A stretch of DNA of 64,000 nt from Polaromonas sp. Its GTDB lineage: Bacteria; Pseudomonadota; Gammaproteobacteria; Burkholderiales; Burkholderiaceae_C. Made by a program: the position numbers and the translations under genes. Each line of letters starts with the position of its first letter. Within the stretch, counting starts at the first letter, position 1. The notes under the pieces are model-generated. The model did no database searches, was not told the origin of the DNA, and saw only the letters and a program-made list of their open reading frames with translations. Below are positions 52,307-59,967 of this stretch, piece after piece. Location: assembly GCA_028291985.1 (NCBI GenBank), contig JAQGNE010000053.1:41273-105272 (forward strand). Reading direction: 5' to 3'.

Positions 52307-53080
52307 ATGTCAACAGACAAAGACAGCGCGTCAAGACATCACCGCGTCGGGCTCATCGTGCCCAGTTCGAACACCACCATGGAAACAGAAATTCCGGCGA
52401 TGCTGCGCGCGCGCGAGGCGGTGCTGCCTGAACGCTTTACGTTTCATTCCAGCCGCATGCGCATGAAGTCGGTCACCAGGGAGGAACTCAGCGCCATGGA
52501 CCGCGACTCGGACCGCTGTGCGCTGGAGCTGTCGGATGCGCGCATGGATGTGATGGGGTACGCCTGCCTGGTCGCCATCATGAGCATGGGCAAGGGCTAC
52601 CATCGCCAATCCCAAAGTCGCCTGCATGACGTTACCGCCGCCAACGGCGCGCCGACGCCGGTCATCACCAGCGCCGGTGCATTGGTGGAGGGCCTGCAGG
52701 CCATGGGTGCCAAGCGGGTCTCCATCATTGCACCGTATATGCTGCCGCTGACCCGCATGGTGATTGACTACATCGAGAACGAAGGCATTGAAGTGATTGA
52801 CAGCATCTCGCTTGAAATCCATGACAACTTGGCAGTGGGAGCGCGCGACCCCAAGGCGCCAGCCGAACTCTGGAAGAAGCTCAATGTGAAAGGTGCTGAT
52901 GCCATCGTGGCCTCCGCTTGCGTGCAAATGCCTTCGCTCGCATCGGTGCCCCTGATCGAAGCGGCCAGCGGGCTGCCGGTCGTGTCAAGCTCGGTGTGCA
53001 CCACCTGGGCTATTCTCAAAAGTCTGGGCCTCGAGCGCCGCGTTCCGGGTGCTGGCGCGCTGCTGTCGGGCCAGTACTAA
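52307..53080 (+). CDS. Maleate isomerase / arylmalonate decarboxylase-family enzyme
   Basis: 257 residues of the Asp/Glu racemase superfamily. The start HRVGLIVPSSNTTMETEIPA and two Cys sites, DVMGYACLVAIMSMG and IVASACVQMPSL, match maleate cis-trans isomerases (MaiA), which use a Cys pair to make fumarate from maleate in nicotinate and gentisate-type pathways. Related enzymes isomerise or decarboxylate other diacids, so the substrate is not certain. The neighbouring Bug receptor is consistent with uptake of a dicarboxylate. Confidence 0.85.
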   Translation: MSTDKDSASRHHRVGLIVPSSNTTMETEIPAMLRAREAVLPERFTFHSSRMRMKSVTREELSAMDRDSDRCALELSDARMDVMGYACLVAIMSMGKGYHRQSQSRLHDVTAANGAPTPVITSAGALVEGLQAMGAKRVSIIAPYMLPLTRMVIDYIENEGIEVIDSISLEIHDNLAVGARDPKAPAELWKKLNVKGADAIVASACVQMPSLASVPLIEAASGLPVVSSSVCTTWAILKSLGLERRVPGAGALLSGQY

Positions 53081-53117
53081 AAGCGCCAGAATTCATTTAC
53101 AACAACGGAGACACGTC

Positions 53118-54098
53118 ATGACAACCACCTCTTCCCGCCGCGTCAGATCGATGCTGTTCGCACTGCTGGGCACCACGCTGGTCAGCGCCGCCATGGCGCA
53201 GGCCTACCCCAGCAAACCCATCACGCTGGTCGTGCCCAACCCGCCCGGCGGTTTTGTGGATGCGTCGGCCCGCATCCTGTCGGACTCGCTGGCCAAGGTC
53301 ACCAGCCAGTCGGTAGTCGTGGATAACCGGGGTGGTGGTAGCGGCAACGTGGCGTACCAGCATGTAGCCCGCGCCAACGCCGACGGCTACACGCTGCTCA
53401 ATTCATATTCGGCGTACCACGTGGGCAATCCAAACCTGACCCCCAAACTGCCGTGGGCGCAAAAAGACTTTGTCCCGGTCGCGCTGATTACCGTGGCAAC
53501 GAACGTCATTGCCATACACCCATCGGTGCCGGCCAACAATCTAGGCGAATTCATCACCTACCTCAAGGCCAACCCCGGCAGGCTCAGTTATGCCAGTCAG
53601 GGCAACGGCTCGCTGTCGCATATCGGCACCGAAATGTTCAAGTTGCAAACCAAAACCAGCATGGTGCACATTCCCTACCGCGGTTCCGGCCCTGCGCTGC
53701 AGGATGTCTTGTCTGGCCAGGTGCAGGTGTTCATCACCACGCCACCGTCAGTGATGGGCCAGGTGCAGGTCGGCAAGCTCAAGGGCTTGGCGGTTGCTGG
53801 CAAAACCCGGCATCCCGGGCTGCCCACCGTGCCCACCACGTCTGAAGCCGGCCTCAAAGGATTTGAACTCGAAGCCTGGGTGGGCATCTTTGCGCCGGCC
53901 GGTACTCCTCCCGATGTGGTCACCAAGCTCAGTGGGCAGATCAAGGCTGCGCTGGAACTGCCCGAAACCAAGACGCGGGCTGATGGCGCCGGCATTGAAC
54001 TGCGCTACCTGGCTCCCGCTGCGTTGGATGAACTGGTCAAGAAAGAAACTGATTTCTGGGCCAAGACCATCAAGACTGCTGGCATCAAGGCCGAGTAA
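53118..54098 (+). CDS. Bug-family (TctC-like) periplasmic solute-binding protein
   Basis: 326 residues with a signal peptide (SMLFALLGTTLVSAAMAQ) and the Bug start AYPSKPITLVVPNPPGGFVD, then IPYRGSGPALQDVLSGQVQV. It follows the maleate-isomerase-like gene by 37 bases with ACGGAG before the ATG, so the two are probably co-transcribed and the ligand is likely a dicarboxylate. No TctA/TctB permease is adjacent. Confidence 0.92.
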   Translation: MTTTSSRRVRSMLFALLGTTLVSAAMAQAYPSKPITLVVPNPPGGFVDASARILSDSLAKVTSQSVVVDNRGGGSGNVAYQHVARANADGYTLLNSYSAYHVGNPNLTPKLPWAQKDFVPVALITVATNVIAIHPSVPANNLGEFITYLKANPGRLSYASQGNGSLSHIGTEMFKLQTKTSMVHIPYRGSGPALQDVLSGQVQVFITTPPSVMGQVQVGKLKGLAVAGKTRHPGLPTVPTTSEAGLKGFELEAWVGIFAPAGTPPDVVTKLSGQIKAALELPETKTRADGAGIELRYLAPAALDELVKKETDFWAKTIKTAGIKAE

Positions 54099-54181
54099 GG
54101 CTGCGTCACTAGGCGTTCGGCAGGCGCCAAAAAATGGCCGCCTGATACAAAGGCGTTTGAAATGAACACGGGGCCATGGCT

Positions 54182-54256
54182 GAATTTTGAGATCATGTAT
54201 AGCCGTTGCCTTGTACCATAAGGATTTATCGCTATTGAATAAATAGCGATAAACTT
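54182..54256 (-). repeat. Dispersed repeat, copy 10, with a perfect terminal palindrome
   Basis: TTTATCGCTATT (54225-54236) and AATAGCGATAAA (54242-54253) form perfect 12-base arms around GAATA, followed on the minus strand by the usual spacing and GGCTAT core. It lies between the converging Bug and CxxC-protein genes, where the hairpin may act as a terminator. Confidence 0.65.
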
Positions 54257-54276
54257 CACCGCCGATCATCTTCTGT

Positions 54277-55023
54277 TCAGTTGGCAACCGGCGGGCACCG
54301 AGACTGCGCCGCCACCACCAGGCCTCCGCTGGCGTCCTCAACCCAGCCAATCACCGTCAGGCGATCCGCATTGACGCCCTGCGCCACGCTCATCGAGCGG
54401 GACTCGAAGAACCGCTTGGCTTTTGCGCTTGCCGGTTGACGGGATGTGTTCCATGGTACGGACAGGACATTCCTGACCAGGTACCTGTCAATCGGCGTGC
54501 CTTCGGTGCCGGATGGAATTGCCTCGACCAGCGCCAGCCAGGCCGACAGCCGCTGGTTCTTAAGGGCAGCGGGCATCAGCATCAGCTCGATCGACGTGCC
54601 GATGTAGCCTGACAGTGCGATGCCGTGCGCCACACGCAGACTGGCTCCTGTGGCAGGCATGACAGCGCCCGTGGCCCACATGCTTTCTGCTGGCGCAGTT
54701 TTGCGCAGCGCGTCGAGCCGGCCCAGGCCGTCACGGCTGGCCACGGCCGACAAAGGCGCGTCCTCGCCCCTGCCTCCGGGAAGCACCCAGTCCAGCACAG
54801 TCTCATTCTTTGCTGCCTCCGGAGTTGCTGCATCCCGCCAGCAACTTTCGCAATCGGCATTGATGAAGCGCTCGACCAGTTGAACTGGTTTCGGCTGACC
54901 ATCGCTGGCGCAGGATGACTGCGCGTGGACAGAATGCAACCCCATCAGCAGGGCGACAAAAAAAGCTGTGCGCAAGCCAGATGGACCGTGCTGAGCAACG
55001 CGTTGGGCCATAAAGTTTTTCAC
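54277..55023 (-). CDS. Exported protein with a CxxC motif, unknown function
   Basis: 248 residues with a signal peptide (TAFFVALLMGLHSVHAQ). Just after it, VERFINADCESCWRD places a CxxC on a predicted thioredoxin-like strand-helix junction, resembling DUF1223-type proteins, but the following residues do not match a standard thioredoxin active site. The C-terminus ends with a conserved-looking Cys-Pro-Pro. The start may be the second Met (55011). It is divergent from uvrD, 22 bases apart. Confidence 0.65.
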   Translation of the reverse strand: MKNFMAQRVAQHGPSGLRTAFFVALLMGLHSVHAQSSCASDGQPKPVQLVERFINADCESCWRDAATPEAAKNETVLDWVLPGGRGEDAPLSAVASRDGLGRLDALRKTAPAESMWATGAVMPATGASLRVAHGIALSGYIGTSIELMLMPAALKNQRLSAWLALVEAIPSGTEGTPIDRYLVRNVLSVPWNTSRQPASAKAKRFFESRSMSVAQGVNADRLTVIGWVEDASGGLVVAAQSRCPPVAN

Positions 55024-55045
55024 CGGGGCTTTCTACAATGAGGGC

Positions 55046-57532
55046 ATGTTTCCAGAATCTACAGAACCAGTCGCGTCAAACTCTCCGCTCCTGCAAAATC
55101 TTAATCCAGAGCAACTGGCGGCAGTCACGCTGCCGGCCACCCATGCGCTGATTCTTGCCGGCGCCGGCTCGGGCAAGACCCGGGTGTTGACCACCCGTAT
55201 CGCCTGGCTCCTGCAAACCGGCCAGGCGTCGCCCGGCGGCATTCTGGCGGTGACGTTTACCAACAAGGCCGCCAAGGAAATGATGGTGCGGCTCTCAAGC
55301 ATGCTGCCCGTCAATGTGCGTGGCATGTGGATCGGCACGTTTCACGGCTTGTGCAACCGTTTTTTGCGGGCGCATTACAAGCTGGCCAACCTGCCATCAA
55401 CCTTTCAGATCCTGGACACGCAAGACCAGCTGTCCAGCATCAAGCGCTTGTGCAAGCAGTTCAATATCGATGACGAGCGCTTTCCGCCGAAGCAGCTTAT
55501 GTGGTTTATTGCCGCCTGCAAGGAAGACGGCCAGCGCCCCAAGGACGTTCCGGTAAGGGACGAGGAGACCCGCAAGAAGGTAGAGATTTACGCGCTCTAT
55601 GAAGAGCAGTGCCAGCGTGAAGGCGTGGTCGATTTTGGCGAGCTGATGCTGCGCAGCTACGAACTGCTGCGCGACCACGCGGCTGTGGCCGAGCACTACC
55701 AGCGGCGCTTTCGCCATATCCTGATTGATGAGTTTCAGGACACCAACAAGCTGCAGTACGCCTGGATCAAGATGCTGGCCGGCAAAAGCGATAGCGCCGG
55801 TGCGGCAGCGGTGCAAGGGCTACATGCCATGCCCGGTGGATCGGTTGTTGCGGTGGGTGACGACGACCAGAGCATTTATGCCTTTCGCGGTGCGCGCGTC
55901 GGCAATATGGCCGATTTCGTGCGCGAGTTCGAGGTCACGCACCAGATCAAGCTGGAGCGCAACTACCGCAGCTTTGGCAACATTCTGGATTCTGCCAATG
56001 CGCTGATCAGCAACAACAGCAAGCGTCTGGGCAAAAACCTGCGCACCGAGGCCGGACCCGGGGAGCCTGTCCGGGTGTATGAGTCGACCAGCGATTTTGC
56101 CGAGGCACAGTGGTTTGTCGATGAAGTCAAACAACTGGTGCGCGATGGCGTGCGGCGACAGGAGATTGCGCTGCTGTACCGCAGCAATGCGCAGAGCCGG
56201 GTGATGGAGACGGCACTGTTCAATGCCGGGGTTCCTTACCGCGTGTATGGCGGCTTGCGCTTTTTTGAGCGTGCCGAGATCAAGCATGCACTGGCCTATT
56301 TGCGGCTGCTGGAGAACCCGAACGATGACACCAGCTTCATGCGGGTCGTCAATTTTCCGCCGCGCGGCATTGGGGCTCGAACGATCGAGCAGCTGCAGGA
56401 TATTTCACGCACATCGGGCTGCTCGCTGCACGACGGCGTGAGCGCGGTGTCCGGCAAAGCTGGTTCCAACCTTGGCGCTTTTGTCGCCAAGCTGGATGTC
56501 ATGCGTGAACAGACTGCCGGCATGACGCTCAGGGAGATCATCGAACTGGTGCTGCAGCACAGCGGGCTTGAAGAGTTCTATAAAACCGACCGGGAAGGCC
56601 AGGACCGGCTGGAAAATCTGGCCGAACTGGTCAATGCCGCCGAATCGTTTGTGGGGCAGGAAGGTTTTGGGCGCGACGCGGTGGCACTGCCGGTGGACGA
56701 GCTGGGCCAACCGCCACGTCTATCGAACGCATCGCTCAGCCAGTCGCCTGCCAGCCAGGGGCTGGACGCCGCAGCGTTGCTGGATGACCCGTCGCCCGAA
56801 TTCCTGGCGCCGGACCTTGAAACCGGCGAAACGCTGAGCCCCCTGGTTGCCTTTCTGACCCATGCGGCGCTGGAGTCAGGCGACAACCAGGCCAAGTCCG
56901 GGCAGGACGCGGTGCAGCTGATGACGGTGCACTCTTCCAAGGGGCTGGAATTTGACTGTGTCTTCATCACCGGGCTGGAAGACGGCATCTTCCCGCATGA
57001 AAACTCGCTGAGCGACCGCGACGGCCTCGAAGAAGAGCGCCGGCTGATGTATGTGGCCATCACCCGCGCGCGCCAGCGGCTTTACCTCAGCCATTCCCAG
57101 ACACGCATGCTGCACGGCCAGACCCGCTACAACCTGAAAAGCCGTTTCTTTGATGAATTGCCGGAAACCGCCCTGAAATGGATCACGCCCAAGAACCAGG
57201 GCTTTGCCTCGGGGCTTGGCTCCGGGAGCGGCGGCGGATGGGGAAATGCTACATATTCAGGAGCTGCTACCCCTCGTGGTGATTGGGCTAGCAGCGTATT
57301 TTCTTCAAAATCTGGTCAGGCTGAGCGTTTTGCGAATCCTGCGGTGCCTGTTCAAAAGAACGCGCCTTCGCATGGCCTGAAAAGTGGCATGTCGGTGTTT
57401 CACGCCAAATTTGGCGAAGGCAGGGTGTTGATGCTTGAAGGCAGCGGTGATGACGCCAGGGCGCAGATCAACTTCACCCGCCACGGCGTGAAATGGCTGG
57501 CCTTGAGCGTGGCCAAGCTCACGGTGGTGTAG
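55046..57532 (+). CDS. uvrD: DNA helicase II (UvrD)
   Basis: 828 residues. Superfamily 1A helicase for nucleotide excision and mismatch repair. LNPEQLAAVTLPATHALILA (Q motif), GAGSGKTRVLTTRIAWLLQ (Walker A), LIDEFQDTNKLQYAWIKMLA, VGDDDQSIYAFRGARVGNM, LMTVHSSKGLEFDCVFITGL and RLMYVAITRARQRLYLSHSQ give motifs I to VI in order. A C-terminal PcrA/UvrD tudor-like segment (MSVFHAKFGEGRVLMLEGSG) follows a linker that contains a dispersed repeat. Normal length apart from that linker. Confidence 0.96.
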   Translation: MFPESTEPVASNSPLLQNLNPEQLAAVTLPATHALILAGAGSGKTRVLTTRIAWLLQTGQASPGGILAVTFTNKAAKEMMVRLSSMLPVNVRGMWIGTFHGLCNRFLRAHYKLANLPSTFQILDTQDQLSSIKRLCKQFNIDDERFPPKQLMWFIAACKEDGQRPKDVPVRDEETRKKVEIYALYEEQCQREGVVDFGELMLRSYELLRDHAAVAEHYQRRFRHILIDEFQDTNKLQYAWIKMLAGKSDSAGAAAVQGLHAMPGGSVVAVGDDDQSIYAFRGARVGNMADFVREFEVTHQIKLERNYRSFGNILDSANALISNNSKRLGKNLRTEAGPGEPVRVYESTSDFAEAQWFVDEVKQLVRDGVRRQEIALLYRSNAQSRVMETALFNAGVPYRVYGGLRFFERAEIKHALAYLRLLENPNDDTSFMRVVNFPPRGIGARTIEQLQDISRTSGCSLHDGVSAVSGKAGSNLGAFVAKLDVMREQTAGMTLREIIELVLQHSGLEEFYKTDREGQDRLENLAELVNAAESFVGQEGFGRDAVALPVDELGQPPRLSNASLSQSPASQGLDAAALLDDPSPEFLAPDLETGETLSPLVAFLTHAALESGDNQAKSGQDAVQLMTVHSSKGLEFDCVFITGLEDGIFPHENSLSDRDGLEEERRLMYVAITRARQRLYLSHSQTRMLHGQTRYNLKSRFFDELPETALKWITPKNQGFASGLGSGSGGGWGNATYSGAATPRGDWASSVFSSKSGQAERFANPAVPVQKNAPSHGLKSGMSVFHAKFGEGRVLMLEGSGDDARAQINFTRHGVKWLALSVAKLTVV
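57245..57310 (+). repeat. Dispersed ATAGC...GGGCT repeat, copy 11, in frame in the uvrD linker
   Basis: GAGCTGCTACCCCTC, about 10 bases, then TGATTGGGCTAGCAGCG and TATTTTCTTC, matching copies 4, 6 and 8. It codes for SGAATPRGDWASSVFSSK in the linker before the C-terminal domain. Confidence 0.6.
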
Positions 57533-57670
57533 CTGATTCGCTTTGAGGTTGCAGCCAGCATGTGTGCCGAACCCTCGGCAGAGACCCTTGCGGCGAGTCG
57601 ACTGCCCTGCACGCGCTGCACTATCAGGCGGGCAAGCCATTGCAGTTATCCGGCCAACAGGCGCTACTGC

Positions 57671-58486
57671 CTAGCCGGCAGGTGGTTCGCCCGCAGGTAG
57701 CTCATCAGCGGAAGCCGCGTCGTCGGTGCTGGTGAAGCTGTCCCGAAAGGTGAAGTACAGCGAGGTGAAAAACATCGCCATCATGATGAGTGCGACCGGA
57801 AACATGGCGGCAGCCGCAAACGCCGGGTTGCCCACCAGCGCCGCCACTGTGGTGACTGCCAGCATGGCGACCACAAAAACACCTACCCAGGTCAGCCCGA
57901 AAACCGACAGGGCCGCCCAGTTGCGCATGCACGCCATGCCGCTGAAAAAAAGGCTTTTGACGGGCTCCACCCCATGCCAGTGGACCAGCGCAGGCGCATG
58001 CCAGAACAGCATGGACAGCGGCGTGTACAGCGCCAGCGTGACCCACATTGCCCACTGAAAACTGCTTTGCGTCACCAGTTCTTCGGTGATCTTGCCGCCC
58101 ACCAGGTAGAGCTTGGCAAACTGCCCGCCGTCCACCAGTGCCGATATGCCCATCAGGACTAGAAAGCCCACCGCGTACAGGCCGCCCAGCACGAGCATGG
58201 CTTTTGGTCGCTGCCCGCCTGCCCTGAAGGCGCTGATGAGCACCGAGGGCATGGGAAACTTTCCCTTGGCGGCCTCCCGTGTCGCGGCCATGAGCCCCAA
58301 CGTGGCCGCCGGCAGCAGGGCAAGCGCGAGCGCCGGACCCACAAACGGAATCAGGGAGGCGATGGACAGCAGGGCCATGAACATCAGGAAGAGGCCAGAC
58401 ATCGCCAAGGGTTGCTGCCAGAAGGTCTTGATGCCGAGGCGGACCCAGGTGACGCCAGTGCCTGCCGGAACGATATTGAGTTTCAT
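57671..58486 (-). CDS. BPSS1780-family membrane protein
   Basis: 271 residues, five to six TM helices. The start MKLNIVPAGTGVTWVRLGIK and FWQQPLAMSGLFLMFMALLS are characteristic of this betaproteobacterial family of unknown function; residues ~130-180 (WAMWVTLALYTPLSMLFWHA) contain conserved aromatic positions. It lies 22 bases after the thrB stop on the same strand, so the two are probably co-transcribed. Confidence 0.85.
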   Translation of the reverse strand: MKLNIVPAGTGVTWVRLGIKTFWQQPLAMSGLFLMFMALLSIASLIPFVGPALALALLPAATLGLMAATREAAKGKFPMPSVLISAFRAGGQRPKAMLVLGGLYAVGFLVLMGISALVDGGQFAKLYLVGGKITEELVTQSSFQWAMWVTLALYTPLSMLFWHAPALVHWHGVEPVKSLFFSGMACMRNWAALSVFGLTWVGVFVVAMLAVTTVAALVGNPAFAAAAMFPVALIMMAMFFTSLYFTFRDSFTSTDDAASADELPAGEPPAG

Positions 58487-58507
58487 GTGAGGATGATGGC
58501 GGTGGGT

Positions 58508-59464
58508 TCAGCCCGCCAGAACAACAGGCTGCAACAGGCGCTGGCGCAATACCCGCTCGAATTGCGCCGGATCGTGCGGCTTGAGTACCGACGCCTCGCG
58601 CGGAAGTTGCAGGTCCCACAGCCGCGACACCCAGAAACGCAGGGCGCCAGCCCTGGTCATGGCCGGCAGCAGCGCACGCTCATGCGCGGTCAGTGGGCGC
58701 TCTGACTGATAGGCCGCAAGAAAAGCATCTGCCTTGTGCGCATCGTGCGCGCCGCTGGCAAGGTCTACGCACCAGTCGTTCAGGCAGACGCTGATGTCGA
58801 ACAAAAAGGTGTCGCAGCCGGCAAAGTAAAAGTCAAAAAATCCGGTGAGCTGGTGGCCGTCAAACATGACGTTGTCTCGAAACAGATCGGCATGCACAGG
58901 TCCGCGAGGCAAGGCCTTGTAGGCGGATGAAGCGGCCACATGGTTCTGATAGGCGAGCTCGCCAAGGATGAGGCTGCTTTGTGCTGGCGTGAGCTGTGGC
59001 AGCAGCACCGGCACGGTCTCGTTCCACCACGCCAGGCCGCGCAGGTTGGGCTGGCGGCCGGCAAAATCCCTGCCCGCCAGATGCATGCGGGCCAGCATGC
59101 TGCCAACGCCTGCACAGTGCGCCGCGTCAGGCGCCAGCTGGCTTTGTCCGCGCAGCTTGTTCACCACCGCCGCAGGCTTGCCTTTCAGGTTGTGCAGGAT
59201 ATCGCCACGCGCGTCGGCCGCGGGGTTGGGCACCGGTATGCCGCGCTCGGCCAGGTGCTTCATCAGGTTCAGGTAGAAGGGCAACTGCTTGGACGTCAGG
59301 CGTTCGAACAGGGTCAGTACATAGTCACCGGCGTCGGTGTCGACGAAATAATTGGTGTTTTCAATGCCGCCCGAGCAACCCTTGATGGTTTGCAGCTGGC
59401 CCAGGCCCAGTGCGTGCAGAAGATCTGCCGCCTCGTCGAACGAGACATCGGTAAAAACAGCCAT
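58508..59464 (-). CDS. thrB: Homoserine kinase (ThrB2, APH-like fold)
   Basis: 318 residues. Phosphorylates homoserine in threonine synthesis. It belongs to the kinase-like group with an aminoglycoside phosphotransferase fold: MAVFTDVSFDEAADLLHALG at the start, GGIENTNYFVDTDAGDYVLT, the catalytic loop PVHADLFRDNVMFDGHQLTG and the metal Asp in FFDFYFAGCDTFLFDI. This form is usual in betaproteobacteria and pseudomonads. It is transcribed toward the BPSS1780 gene. Confidence 0.93.
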   Translation of the reverse strand: MAVFTDVSFDEAADLLHALGLGQLQTIKGCSGGIENTNYFVDTDAGDYVLTLFERLTSKQLPFYLNLMKHLAERGIPVPNPAADARGDILHNLKGKPAAVVNKLRGQSQLAPDAAHCAGVGSMLARMHLAGRDFAGRQPNLRGLAWWNETVPVLLPQLTPAQSSLILGELAYQNHVAASSAYKALPRGPVHADLFRDNVMFDGHQLTGFFDFYFAGCDTFLFDISVCLNDWCVDLASGAHDAHKADAFLAAYQSERPLTAHERALLPAMTRAGALRFWVSRLWDLQLPREASVLKPHDPAQFERVLRQRLLQPVVLAG

Positions 59465-59523
59465 GCTCTAGCTAAGCCTTCAGCGCTCAAGAAAAACAAA
59501 AAGAGAACATCGACGGGTCAGGA

Positions 59524-59871
59524 CTAGAACTTGAGCACGTTCCACACCCGTGAGCCATTGGTATCCCCACTGGAGCGGGACGGCGCATTGCCACGTGCGC
59601 TGTCGGGCGGCTTGACCTCATAGGCGGGCGCATTGCCACCGGTTTTCGGCTGGACCGTGATGCTTTGGGTTTCACCGCCGACGCGCAGCTCGTCAATGCG
59701 GCTGCCGGCGTCTTCGGTGCGGATGCGTTCAATGGCCTGGTCAGGGCGGGCGCCAGCGGGTGCTGCCGGCAGGGCAGGCGTTGCAGGCTGCGCAAACGAC
59801 AGCGTGCTGACTGCAAGGGTTGCAAGCAGCAAAAGGGCTGGACGGCAAAAAGAAGGCATACCGGAGGTCAT
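59524..59871 (-). CDS. Small exported DUF2782-like protein
   Basis: 115 residues with a signal peptide (LLLLATLAVSTLSFAQ) and a short conserved block IERIRTEDAGSRIDELRVGG, ETQSITVQPKTGGNAPAYEV typical of DUF2782 proteins found beside polA/thrB in betaproteobacteria. The start MTSGMPSFCRP is chosen as the first Met of the signal peptide. Divergent from polA (96 bases apart). Function unknown. Confidence 0.8.
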   Translation of the reverse strand: MTSGMPSFCRPALLLLATLAVSTLSFAQPATPALPAAPAGARPDQAIERIRTEDAGSRIDELRVGGETQSITVQPKTGGNAPAYEVKPPDSARGNAPSRSSGDTNGSRVWNVLKF

Positions 59872-59967
59872 ACGCGCATTGTAGGTTGCGTGCAGCTTGG
59901 CGCAGGCCAGTTTCCGCATGGCACGGGGCAAGCAGGGGCGCGCCGATATGGCCGACAATTCCAGCCT

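Noticed and set aside
57705..58619. 304-residue frame overlapping the BPSS1780 gene on the same strand
   Set aside because: It lacks hydrophobic helices and is a different-frame shadow of a clear membrane-protein gene.
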